Source: Osedax frankpressi (lineage: Eukaryota > Annelida > Polychaeta > Sabellida > Siboglinidae). From it: a DNA stretch of 64,000 nt. Within the stretch, counting starts at the first letter, position 1. Each line of letters starts with the position of its first letter. The DNA is taken from assembly GCA_964035775.1 (NCBI GenBank), contig OZ038315.1:12327066-12391065 (forward strand), in the 5' to 3' direction. The notes under the pieces are model-generated. The model was not told where the DNA came from. It saw only the letters and a program-made list of their open reading frames with translations, and did not search any database. A program made the translations under genes and the position numbers. Below are positions 40,997-53,228 of this stretch, piece after piece.

Positions 40997-43900
40997 ATGT
41001 CATATATCAACACATGTCACAAAATCAAAAAAGTAAAAGGTGAGCACTAGTTTCACATTATTGATCGCACATTTGTAACTAAAACACATACTCATAGTCC
41101 CGACTACTTTTTCTTTGCTCAAAATAGATTCTTCCGAATCTACTAAAAGTAGAATCTACAGTAAGATCTTATCATAATTATTTTAATAAAAATTTTTATA
41201 TTTTAAACTATTTAATGACCAAGGTATCCATGCCGAGAAATATATCCTAATTAAATTTATAACTTGGGATATAAATATTGATATGTAATTGAAGTTGGCA
41301 CATTGAAAATAATGAATTCAGCGCATAGAATCTGTGTACTTTATGTTTACATTATTTTTAAGAATTATGTGCATCGATTAATCTCTCAAATAAATTGAAA
41401 TAAGTAAATTATGTACGAACGAAGGAATATATTTAATGAAATACAATATTATATATTTATAGTTTTCCGTATACTAATCCTTATTTTTCTAGTATCAAAT
41501 TCTATTCATTGACAATGTAAATATTAGTTACAAAATAAAATCTACTAATATTTCATCTTTTTAAACAGAGTTTTCAATATCGTACAACAAATATGAACAA
41601 TTCAAAAGCGACGGAAATAAAATATTGAGTTTCAAATTGGGTTTGTGTTCATATTACACGTCTGTATTTGGGTAGTAATCGATGTAACTTCTCTTAATTT
41701 AACAATGCCTCGTGTTCAAGATTATATATGCATTCCGTGTTTACTATTTTTCCGTACGCATGTCTAGTCCGAGATGTTGACAAAATACTTGACAAAGAAG
41801 ATGAGTTTGCGCCGGCTATGTGCCACCAAACATTTGGTTACAGGTTAGCGCTAAAAAGACTGTAGACTTATAATGGTGTATTACTGTAGGGGCTATGTCC
41901 TCTATGTCCTCACGTTATTACCTAACCTCCCTAACTACTTCCTCACTCTCTCTGACATTATTACTTATCTCCTCTAACTACTTCCTCACTCTCTCTGACA
42001 TTATTACTTATCCACTCTAACTACTTCCTCACTCTCTCTGACATTATTACTTATCCCCTCTAACTACTTCCTCACTCTCTCTGACATTATTACTTATTCC
42101 CTCTAACTACTTCCTCACTCTCTCTGACATTATTACTTATCCCCTCTAACTACTTCCTCACTCTCTCTGACATTATTACTTATCCCCTTTAACTACTTCC
42201 TCACTCTCTCTGACATTATTACTTATCCCCTCTAACTACTTTCTCACTCTCTCTCACAATATTACTTAACCCCTCTAACTACTTCCTCACTCTCTCTAAC
42301 ATTATTACTTATCCCCTCTAACTACTTCCTCACTCTCTCTGACATTATTACTTATTCCCTCTAACTACTTCCTCACTCTCTCTGACATTATTACTTATCC
42401 CCTCTAACTACTTTCTCACTCTCTCTCACAATATTACTTAACCCCTCTAACTACTTCCTCACTCTCTCTAACATTATTACTTATCCCCTCTAACTACTTC
42501 CTCACTCTCTCTGACATTATTACTTATCCCCTCTAACTACTTCCTCACTCTCTCTGACATTATTACTTATCCCCTCTAACTACTTCCTCACTCCGTCTCA
42601 CATTATTACTTATCCCCTCTAACTATATCCTCACTCTCTCTCACAATATTACTTATCCCCTCTAACTATATCCTCACTCTCTCTCACATTATTACTTATC
42701 CCCTCTAACTATATCCTCACTCTCTCTCACATTATCACTTATCCCCTCTAATGATATCCTCACTCTCTCTCACATTATTACTTATCCCCTCTAACTATAT
42801 CCTCACTCTCTCTCACATTATCACTTATCCCCTCTAACTATATCCTCACTCTCTCTCACAATATCACTTATCCCCTCTAATGATATCCTCACTCTCTCTC
42901 ACATTATCACTTATCCCCTCTAATGATATCCTCACTCTCTCTCACAATATTACTTATCCCCTCTAATGATATCCTCACTCTCTCTCACATTATCACTTAT
43001 CCCCTCTAATGATATCCTCACTCTCTCTCACAATATCACTTATCCCCTCTAATGATATCCTCACTCTCTCTCACATTATCACTTATCCCCTCTAATGATA
43101 TCCTCACTCTCTCTCACAATATCACTTATCCCCTCTAACTATATCCTCACTCTCTCTCACATTATCACTTATCCCCTCTAATGATATCCCCACTCTCTCT
43201 CACAATATCACTTATCCCCTCTAATGATATCCTCACTCTCTCTCACATTATCACTTATCCCCTCTAATGATATCCTCACTCTCTCTCACAATATCACTTA
43301 TCCCCTCTAACTATATCCTCACTCCGTCTCACATTATTACTTATCCCCTCTAACTATATCCTCACTCTCTCTCTCACATTATTACTTATCCCCTCTAACT
43401 ATATCCTCACTCTCTCTCACATTATTACTTATCCCCTCTAATGATATCCTCACTCTCTCTCTCACATTATTACTTATCCCCTCTAACTATATCCTCACTC
43501 TCTCTCACAATATAGCTATCCTCCTGACTATCAATAATCATAACCATCACTTCATCTAAATGTAACCTACGTAATACTAACCATAATATGTCCTATATAA
43601 ATACAAAAATTATAATTTAAAATAGAATACTGCTAAAGGCAGAAATATAATATATTTAGCTAGGTTACAATAATTTGATAAATGATTTCCTGGAATTTCT
43701 GTGAATTTTTAAAATATTTATATTTTCAAAAATATAAATATAAAATGTATAAAAAATTATTAAACTAGATTTTATTAATATTTAAATTATATCTAATAAA
43801 ATAAATTACATAATAATTATTATATATAATTTAAATTATATATACAAATAAGAATATTATTTTCTCCGAGTTCATTTTTTAAAGAAAACCTTCACAGATC

Positions 43901-46900
43901 ATAATATTTCTACAGATCTCTGCTGAATCCCTCAATGTTTGCTACAGCTGCTTTATTAAAATAATAAACCTCTAGGTGTTCATGATAACATATTAGCATA
44001 ATGCTTTCCAAATTATATATGACTATTATTTCGTTATGAATTTTACAATATGTTTATTATAACAATTCTTTACTGTTTTCATTATATCACTTTAGTATAT
44101 TCATTATATCACTTCTTTAGTATTGTCATTATAACAATTCTTTAGTGTTTTCATTTTAACACTTCTTTATTGTATTCATCAAGAGGTGAATAGTTTTTAA
44201 TATGTGTATGTAAAAAGTATCTTTGAATATTTGGAAATGATGCATTTGTCATATTTGATAATAATATATTAATAATCGAATATATTCTTATTAATATTTA
44301 TTAAATTACTATTATATAAGACTTATCTAGGATAGATAGTTGTTATCTAAGTTGTTTTTAACTAATATAAGTAATTTTTATCGAAATGCAAATATTCCTT
44401 TCTAATATTGTCCTTACCAAGTCCTGATCAATTCTGACTGTCCCCATAAATTACAGATTTCACCCTCTGGTAGGGGGTACCTAAATCCACATATTTAATA
44501 ATCTCCCCAACAACATTTCTAACCACTAATTTCCTAAACTATGTCACAATATCCATAAGCATATCCCAATAACAATGTTCCAAGTCACAAATTGTTTTTC
44601 AGCATCCAGACCTCAACCTAATCCCAACTAATTTCCTAAGCTGACAATGTGTACCCTAATACCACCACACCGCACCACACCACTCCCACACCAAACCACT
44701 CCCACTCCCTAAAATTTAAAAAAGCCTTCTCCCACATAGTGAGATGATCTTTGGTTACACTGGTCTCTCCATTGAATTTATGTTTGTGGCTTCTACACTT
44801 GAACTGCTACTACTCATTAAATATTCTAGTAAAGTGAACCCCAAAGATCATGACGGAATGCAGGTTTTTACGATAATTCCTCTAATTCCACAAGTCATTG
44901 CGCTGAAATATTACGACATGTATTCGTTCTCTAAATTCATTTACGAATTCATTATCCTGTCATGTATTTAAGATGTCTAAATTTTAATCTGATTTCATTT
45001 TTTATTAATTCTTTACATTTAATATCTATAAAGATAAATATATATGTATTTGTATATCAAATTAATCTATGTCTACAAATTTGTCTATATTTTATGATTT
45101 TACAATTTATGATAAATAACACAGGCTACGATTTCCATATATATATATATATATTTATATATTATAGATCTATGTATATATTTGATTGCATGTATCTCCC
45201 AACTTGCATTTTTCTCTGACTCCGATTCTTCCTCGACCTTAGCCCGACGACCTCATGGCTTCGCTGAAGACCTGCCTTCCATTTGAGTACTCCACTAACG
45301 TCGACTCTTTTGCAACCAAGATCGATGACAAATTCCTTCCTTTCGGCTCTAAACTCACCCAGTACTCCGTGGAATCTGGTGAGTTATGCAATGTTGCGTA
45401 ATATCATATTAGCTAGACTTAATCTATTTAGTGCGTATAGCGTCGATGCATTTCATGAGTAATAATTATTTAAAGTAGGAATATCTTGTATTTCAAATTA
45501 CTTATTGTATTATTTTTATTATCAATACTTTATTTAATTCTGAATCATGAGCTGAGAATTCATTTACATTCAAAAACTAAAAATCTAAAATGTATAGTTG
45601 TATTTCGATACTTATCATAAAGAGTATTTATCAGTAGGCCTCATATTATACCTCCTATAAACGTTAAGCCACACCATGCACGTTACTTTATGATATCCGC
45701 AGAATTACAATCTGGAACATTTGAGATCTACAAGTGCGATATCGAAGAGAAAGGCTTTAGGAAATACATCGAACGTTTCCAAACTTTCATCATGTTTTTT
45801 TTAGACGGCAGCGTTTTTATTGATCTGGACGATCTCAAGTTTAACTACTATGTTGTGTTAGTGGCTTGTGGTGTATATGGGCGTGGCTAGTGGTGTATAT
45901 GGGCGTGGTTAGTGGTGTATACGGACGTGGTTAGTGGCTTGTCGTGTATATGGGCGTGGTTAGTGGTGTATATGGATGCGGTTAGTGGCTTGTGGTGTAT
46001 ATGGGCGTGGTTAGTGGTGTATATGGACGTGGTTAGTGGTGTATATGCGCGTGGTTAGTGGCTAGTGGTGTATATGGGCGTGGTTAGTGGCGTATATGGG
46101 CGTGGTTAGTGGCTTGTCGTGTATATGAGCGTGGTTAGTGGTGTATATGGATGCGGTTAGTGGCTTGTGGTGTATACGGGCGTGGTTTGTGGTGTATATG
46201 GGCGTGGTTAGTGGTGTATATGCGCGTGGTTAGTGGCTAGTGGTGTATATGGGCGTGGTTAGTGGTGTATATGGACGTGGTTAGTGGTGTATATGGGCGT
46301 GGCTAGTGGTGTATATGAGTGTGGCTAGTTGTGTATATGAGCGTGGCTAGTTGTGTATATGGGCGTGGTTAATGGCTAATGGTGTATATGAGCGTGGCTA
46401 GTTGTGTATATGGGCGTTGATAGTGGTTTGTGGTGTATATGGGCGTGGCTAGTGGCGTATATGGGCGTGGTTAGTGGCTAGTGGTATATATGGACGTGGT
46501 TAGTGGCTAGTGGTGTATATGGGTGTTGATAGTGGTGTGTGGTGTATATGGGCGTGGCTAGTGGTGTATATGGGCGTGGTTAGTGGTGTATATTAGGTGT
46601 TAGTAGTGGCTGGTAGCGTATTTGGTATTTTAGTATACAGAGAGAGTTATATAAGTATTGTCAGTGGTTTATAGGGTATTTTAATGGTGTAGAGGGTATT
46701 TTAATGGTGTATAGGGCATGTAAATGGTGTATATGGTATGTAAATGGTGTAGAGGGTGTTTAAATGGTTTATAAGATATGAAAAAAGTGTATAGGGTGTT
46801 TAAAAGGTGTAAATGGTGCATTTGAAGTCTGTGTTATATTAGATGCATTACGATTTCTTTTTTATTAACCAATAATTTTGTATCTCACGGAAGTATTTTA

Positions 46901-49900
46901 TAAATCCAATACATAATTCCGTTTATTTTATTATAGAAATAGGCATAAACTGCAATTGGGAAATAATTACTTTGCAATATCAATATCGGTTGATTTCAGT
47001 TCATTTTCTTGCATCGAATGCGACATTAATTATTATAATAATTTAAAAACTACCAAATACCAAATTTCTTGCCAGATACGAGAAATATAAAAAGGATTCA
47101 GAGACCCGTTATGCTTCAGTAGGTTTCATGATCTCCTACAACTTCTACGCCTACCCTGAGATGGTTTGTTTTGGTGTGCTCCGATAGTCTGTTAGATTCA
47201 TCTCACTCTAGTTTGTTAAGTCCACACACATACAAGTTCGCGTAGTTAAAGAAATGTATCCCCAAACAGACTTATTGTTCCTTTTATTAATTATTAAACA
47301 ATTCTTTTAGATGGAAATTTTCATAAAATATTTTAATTACAAAAAATTATATCTTGAATTAAAAAACAAAATGATTCATATTAATTGTGTTATTATATTA
47401 ATTGTGATATTGTATTAATTGTGTTATTGTATTAATTGTGTTATTGTATTAATTTTGTTATTGTATTATAAATATAATTGTTCTCCATAAAAGTTAATTT
47501 TGTGAGTCTGTTTAGATTATATTTTATCTGATTCATCTAATATTTTCTATGACAGCCATAAACTCATCCTCATGACGTATGGCAAAATAGTTAACACAGC
47601 CTCATACACTCTCATACTAGCCTACACCCTCATACTACCCTACACCCTCGTACTAGCCTACACCCTCATACTACCCTACACCCTCGTACTAGCCTACACC
47701 CTCGTACTACCCTACACCCTCGTACTACCCTACACCCTCGTACTACCCTACACCCTCGTACTAGCCTACACCCTCGTACTAGCCTACACCCTCGTACTAG
47801 CCTACACCCTCGTACTACCCTACACCCTCGTACTAGCCTACACCCTCGTACTACCCTACACTCTCGTACTACCCTACACCCTCGTACTACCCTACACCCT
47901 CGTACTAGCCTACACCCTCGTACTACCCTACACCCTCGTACTACCCTACACCCTCGTACTACCCTACACCCTCGTACTACCCTACACCCTCGTACTACCC
48001 TACACCCTCGTACTACCCTACACCCTCGTACTACCCTACACCCTCGTACTACCCTACACCCTCGTACTAGCCTACACCCTCGTACTAGCCTACACCCTCG
48101 TACTAGCCTACACCCTCGTACTACCCTACACCCTCGTACTAGCCTACACCCTCGTACTAGCCTACACCCTCGTACTAGCCTACACCCTCGTACTACCCTA
48201 CACCCTCGTACTAGCCTACACCCTCGTACTACCCTACACTCTCGTACTACCCTACACCCTCGTACTACCCTACACCCTCGTACTAGCCTACACCCTCGTA
48301 CTAGCCTACACCCTCGTACTACCCTACACCCTCGTACTACCCTACACCCTCGTACTACCCTACACCCCTGTAACAGGTGAGGCCACGAATCTGCCAGATG
48401 TTGATTCTACCTCCTTTCCAAAGACAAGGTCACTGCTCTTCACTGCTTCAGTGTTTCTACAGTGACTGCATACTCCAGAAGCATGTCAGAGATATTACAG
48501 GTAGTTATCTATTGTTACCCGACACTTCCCAGAGTAGTGTCGCATGGGGTAGTGTCGCATGGGGTAGTGTCGCATGGGGTAGTGTCGCATGGGGTAGTGT
48601 CGCATGGGGTAGTAGTAGCTTTAAGAGATATGAAGACACCGTATACATCTTCATACTAGGCCAATTTTATGATGAAATCCGAGTTTTTCTATAATTGTAA
48701 ATATCGTCTACAGTTTGATTTTTTGTAAATAATATTTCTGCATTTGGTTTTTTTCAACTCACAGTTTTTATTTACAATTCCGATTTTATTTGTCTACTTT
48801 AATAATCTGAATGAAAATAAATATGTATGGATATTATATAAAAAAGTGATACATATATATAATATAATATGATTATAGAGATAGAGTTAGATCATATTTT
48901 TATAATTTTATTTAAATTTAATTGAGAAATTAATTTTTTATAATTTAACAATATTAAATTATAATAATATTTTTACCATTGATATTATTGAATTATTAAC
49001 TTATTTATATAAACAATTTACATTTATGAAATAAAATGATAAAATTAAAGAAAAAACAGTTGTATACACATTATTTTTAATAAATTATTTATTAATGTTC
49101 TCCTGTATCCTATTCTCCTTTAAACAGTGGAAGACGCATCTGAGAACTTCCAGAGGGTTCGGGATATTATTGATGCTAAGAATTGCTACAAATTATCGTG
49201 TTTCCAAAAGGAAAAGATCAACTCCGGCTTCAACAAGGTCATGGTAGCAACTGTTGCTCAGAAACTTAAAATCAACAAGGTTATCCTGGCTCTTCTTTAT
49301 TGCACTTGTACCCGTACCAATAGCCAATAATTGCCTTCTATAGATAAGTTAGTCTGGTCCTCGCTTGGAGTATGTCGTCCAAAGTTTGAATTAACAAACA
49401 CCTAACCGTGAAATCCATATTCACTTCTTGAATATTACTCTTGTACACCATTGTGTAATTATAACCATATAACTACATAAGTATATTCGTTAGTCCTTTA
49501 CACATAAATACTAAACCAAACTACCCAATTGTCTAACTAATTCCTCTCCTACGATATCTCTTACTTCCATCTCTTGCAGATAAAACGTTTCCCTGATCGT
49601 TTAACCAATTCCCTCGTAAAATGTCTCCCCGTGACTTACGCCCCTCGCTATCCTCAGAAACAAGCTCGCAGGATCTACGAGATCCTCAGATATCGACACA
49701 CGGACCTCGGCGACGAAATACAATTCAAGGCGTTCAAGGATTCCGTTTTAGTGCGCCTCGGCGAACCCTACAAGGTAAACGTGAACTCCGGGTGCCGTGC
49801 GGGTCCTAGGTCGTAGGTCGGGCTTTCCTTGCGTCCAATTCTCATCGTTATCCATTCCACTCGCAGAAAAACGGCCGCCATTTCGCCAAATCGAATCAGA

Positions 49901-50010
49901 ACATCGAGGCCTTGACCGCGGCTCAAGAACAAGAGAAAAAAACCAATATGGCCGACGAGTTTGAGAAGTGCTTGCGTAACTACGAGGCCATCTCCGGCTA
50001 CCTTCACTAG
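40997..50010 (+). CDS. HAT1: Histone acetyltransferase type B catalytic subunit
   Basis: Twelve coding exons: 40997-41039, 41128-41160, 41569-41640, 41768-41843, 44740-44863, 45243-45378, 45703-45856, 47076-47163, 48377-48500, 49128-49279, 49658-49774, 49867-50010. All phases agree and give 420 aa, matching the usual length of about 420. N-terminal domain: SFKLVRDVDKILDKEDEF, FGYTGLSIEF, KYSSKV, LPFGSKLTQYSV. GNAT domain: TFEIYKCDIEEKGFRKYIER, FIDLDD, YEKYKKDSETRYASVGF, RPRICQMLILPPF, then acetyl-CoA loop QRQGHC (257-262) and DITVEDAS with the conserved acidic pair. C-terminal helices: KQARRIYEILRYRHTDLGDE. HAT1 acetylates newly made histone H4 (K5, K12) with an RbAp46/48-type partner before chromatin assembly. 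The first two exons are set by phase and are less certain. The acceptor at 49658 is preferred over 49579 because the residues between are absent from the family. Confidence 0.95.
41890..43515 (+). repeat. 43-bp minisatellite in HAT1 intron 4, about 37 copies
   Basis: The unit begins CCCCTCTAACTACTTCCTCA, then CTCTCTCTGACATTATTACTTAT; spacing measured between GACATTA words is 43 bp. Left copies carry CTACTTCC/GACATT. From about 42605 copies carry CTATATCC or TGATATCC and CACATT/CACAAT, often alternating, so a younger dimeric form spread in the right half. It starts 40-50 bp after the exon 4 donor. Confidence 0.95.
44075..44182. repeat. Short degenerate tandem repeat in HAT1 intron 4
   Basis: About four copies of a roughly 27-35-bp unit, TCATTATATCACTTCTTTAG-like. 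Confidence 0.7.
45857..46600 (+). repeat. GT-rich minisatellite starting at the HAT1 exon 7 donor
   Basis: Tandem variants of GTGGTTAGTGGTGTATATGG plus GC (about 21-22 bp, with 32-bp forms that include GGCTTGTG or GGCTAGTG). It begins with the donor itself (GT|GTTAGTGGC at 45857), so most units repeat a G|GTTAGT donor-like word. The array decays into AATGGTGTATAGGGTGTTTA-type repeats up to about 46810. Confidence 0.93.
47384..47470. repeat. 17-bp tandem repeat in HAT1 intron 8
   Basis: About five copies of ATTAATTGTGTTATTGT. Confidence 0.9.
47604..48366 (+). repeat. 18-bp minisatellite ending at the HAT1 exon 9 acceptor, about 42 copies
   Basis: Unit CTCGTACTACCCTACACC with a TAC/TAG-CC variant (CTAGCC versus CTACCC). 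It runs to within 11 bases of the acceptor (CCCTGTAACAG|GTG at 48376/48377), so it supplies the polypyrimidine tract and many branch-point-like CTAC/CTAG words. Because 18 is a multiple of 3 it creates a 297-codon open frame (TLVLPYTLVLAY), which is out of phase with the exon and not a gene. Confidence 0.97.
48530..48612 (+). repeat. 15-bp minisatellite in HAT1 intron 9
   Basis: Five copies of CGCATGGGGTAGTGT, beginning about 30 bases after the exon 9 donor (48501). Confidence 0.95.
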
Positions 50011-50140
50011 GCCACGCCCAGCTCCGGCTACCTTCACTAGGCCACGCCCACCTCCGGCTACCTTCACTAGGCCACGCCCAGCTCCGGCTACCTTCACTAG
50101 GCCACGCCCACCTCCGGCTACCTTCACTAGCCCACTTTTG
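49991..50140 (+). repeat. 30-bp minisatellite spanning the HAT1 stop codon
   Basis: About 4.7 copies of a 30-bp unit (CTCCGGCTACCTTCACTAGG plus CCACGCCCAG/C), alternating G and C at one position. The first copy encodes the last residues SGYLH and the TAG stop (50008-50010); the others are 3' UTR. Confidence 0.96.
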
Positions 50141-51840
50141 AAAGCGACGCGTCTCAGTATTCCATGCATACTGAAGTCACGCATGGCATACTCACGTCTA
50201 CATAAACCCTGGAGTTAATTTGAATTATATTAATTAATTAGCTATTCACTTTAGAAATTATATTGAACTCGAATACGTCATTGAAAACACAGCTTCTAAT
50301 AACCAATTTCTTATTTCTACAGTTATATAACTTTCAGATTATACAAATTTCTTATAAATAAATCACCGTCTAATTAATGATACTTCTGAAATCTCTGTAA
50401 ATATCCATAGTTCTTAAATCCTATACTGTTACTTTCTATATTATAACTTACCTGTAAATTAACTTATTTATTATATCTAATTTGTAGATATTTACATATG
50501 TTTGATCTATATGTGATTTATTTGTTTTCTTTCACCTGTGTATATAATTTAGTGATGATTATTTAGGTGAGTCAAGTATATTCTCTTCATCACTATCATG
50601 AAATAATAATATTGTAAATGAATTGTATCTTTCCATGAGGAGTTCGTCTTTTTCAGTATGTTTAGACAATTTATGAACTGTATATTATAAATTCTTTTGC
50701 ATTATATATTTCTGATATTTAATAAATTATTTTTTATAATGAATTATCAAAAATTACCGACTTTTATATATTATTACCTAATTATATAAATTTGTATACA
50801 TATCAAATAAATAAACATTTGAAATATTTAATTAAAATATTAATTTATTTTTATTAAAATACTTTCTAAAAGTTTAATTTTAGTTTCATGGCCTTAGTGA
50901 ATCTTACGTAATCTTCATTTATATTGTATTAGAGTATTCTTTATGTACATTGGGAGGATCTGAAATGAATGCAAAATATCAAATCTAGAATTATAATAAT
51001 AAATATATAATACCATTCAAGATAGTTATAACATTTTATATGATTTTAATAACTCATGTATTCAATATTAGTAAGTATATTATATCCAGTGCATTTAATA
51101 AAATTATCATAATATGTATGGCAATATTTATATTAACATTAATTATAAATAAAATTATTTTATGAATCTAAACTTACTATTGTTTAATTGAGTATTAAAA
51201 GTAAACTGAGTAATGACAGGTTTTTTTAAATATATTAATTTATTCACATAAAATAAAATAAATACAATCAACAAATTTAAATTATCTAGAAAGTTTGCAG
51301 TTTTACTCCATGTGTAACTATTTATAAGCATATAAATAATATTTTCAATTCACATCTATTCAATATGTATTTTATGTATTCTATTTTTTATTATTTTATA
51401 TTCTATTATTTTCATAATTTGGTAATTGTAATATTATATTTTCTTAACTCAGAATTCAAAGCAGATAGAATTATTTATTATAAGGATTACATGTTCCTAC
51501 GATGGTGTTATTTTAATAATAAGTAAGTTGTAGTTGTATAATATGTATTACGCATTAAGGCATCTTTATTCATGATATCATTGAAGTAAACATAGTTATA
51601 ACACTATTCTTAACAATTAAATTCATTACTATTTCCAAATCAATATTACACGGGTTTAATCTATCTAAACTAAATGCATTAATATCCCTCTATACATTGA
51701 AATTACTTAGTTTTGTTATGTGATGTGCTATCGAACATCGCCTAAATATTTCTTAATTACAGTGTACTAAGAAAAACAAATACTAAATAATTCTAGGGCA
51801 TAATGAACTTTAATTTGTACACATATAACTCAGTTTTATA
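50141..51840. other. HAT1 3' flank and AT-rich intergenic DNA
   Basis: The first 75 bp or so still have balanced composition. Beyond that the sequence is AT-rich, with no gene or ordered repeat recognised. Confidence 0.4.
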
Positions 51841-52335
51841 TTACCACGCTTGTAATAAATGAGGAGTATATTCAAATCCTTTAATTAATAATGCTATGCC
51901 GATAATTACAAGAACTGACCCTTTTTGATAATGTGAGCATTGCATTCCTGTCATCAGACAAGTATTGCAACTGAAACACTCTCCGTTGAATTCGAACATG
52001 CCGGGACTTGTGTCGCCCGTCACAGATTTGGTTTGTTGGTGGAACGAAACAATGCAAGAGTACTCGATGTTTGCTGTAACGGCTGTTTATAACATAATGT
52101 TAGTTACTAAATGTAATCGATATATATTATATATATATGTAAATGTTATCGTTATAATAACGTATGCTTTATCTAATAATACAATGGACTAACGGTTATA
52201 AACAATTGAAGTGAAGTCCAGTGGGAAGATGACCATATTCGAACCAAGTTCGAAATTTCTTACGAATCGCGGAGCACAAAAAACAGACGCCACCGATATC
52301 AACACAATACACGCAATATTTATGTTTGAATTCAT
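51841..52335 (-). CDS. Putative small secreted cysteine-containing protein
   Basis: Not recognised as a known family. On the minus strand, ATG at 52335 starts a good signal peptide (MNSNINIACIVLISVASVFC, then APRF) in an exon with a strong donor GTAAGA after 52264. A second coding-like stretch (about 52077-51841) reads ANIEYSCIVSFHQQTKSV, TGDTSPGMFEFNGECFSC, NTCLMTGMQC and ends in QAW-stop; its Cys spacing is loosely like a single vWC domain. The strongest donor and acceptor are in phases that do not join these frames: a weaker donor (CTTG|GTTCGA) or another acceptor would be needed. The end of the gene is also uncertain, because SVLVIIGIALLIKG may be read-through into intron. A TATA box just upstream supports a real gene. 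Confidence 0.42.
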
Positions 52336-52382
52336 TTTCGTTTCAAGACGTTTCGGAATGATATCGATCGTTTAAACATTCC

Positions 52383-52391
52383 CTTTATATA
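52383..52391 (-). promoter_or_regulatory. TATA box upstream of the small secreted-protein gene
   Basis: TATATAAAG on the minus strand, 48 bases before the ATG at 52335. This leaves a plausible short 5' UTR. Confidence 0.5.
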
Positions 52392-53132
52392 GTCGTTTGG
52401 CTAATAAATAAACCATACATTGGGACTCCCTGCAACGATAATGTTAGTAGAGCATTGAACTGTGTATATAAAATATTTCGCACTAGCCTATATTTATCTC
52501 CGGGTATAAACACCTCGGACCATATTTATCGGGAAAACATCAATTTAAACCACCCACAGTTTGTAAATATGCAATTAAATGATCAGAAAATGATTATTAC
52601 GTATTCGTAATAAAATTGCTGGCCAGAGAGCTACAGTACTCAAAGCAGTGGTTATTACTAGATTTCCTAGACCAATAACGGAAAATAACATGTCATTATA
52701 TAATATTGGTGAACAAATTCCGTTTCGTAGTATCTATGAAACCAAATGTATTTTGTTTGCATTTATAATATTTCCCATACACAAACAAATTTCATTTCTC
52801 ACGCGAAATTATTATATAATAGCGCATTTTTATTTTAAAATAGTCTACCTTTTATTATTGGTCTACTTATGTAATAATTATTAATAATATTATACTTTTT
52901 ATTACGAGTATTCTAATTTCATTTCTGCATATAATAACTTGTGATATATATTATATTTATATTTGATATTCTAATTGAAACAGGTAGCAGTAACATTATT
53001 AAATTACTAAAAAATGTTATATGTAATTTTATTTAACTATATAGATATGTATAGCTATATGTATAGTATACATTGTATACTGTATATAAGATTCATTTAC
53101 TGACCCTTTATAAATATACACGCACACATATA

Positions 53133-53228
<96 letters not shown>

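Noticed and set aside
41890-43515. CRISPR-like array
   Set aside because: Units are contiguous with no unique spacers, in a eukaryotic intron; it is a minisatellite.
44744-44971. Separate gene starting MIFGYTGLSIEF
   Set aside because: This is HAT1 exon 5, entered by an acceptor at 44739 in phase with upstream exons.
47572-48465. 297-codon frame TLVLPYTLVLAY
   Set aside because: It is an 18-bp minisatellite, out of phase with HAT1 exon 9 and lying in its intron.
49574-49657. Extra HAT1 residues IKRFPDRLTNSLVK... before KQARRIYEIL
   Set aside because: The acceptor at 49657/49658 (CTATCCTCAG) gives the family's KINK-KQARR junction exactly; the upstream part is intron.
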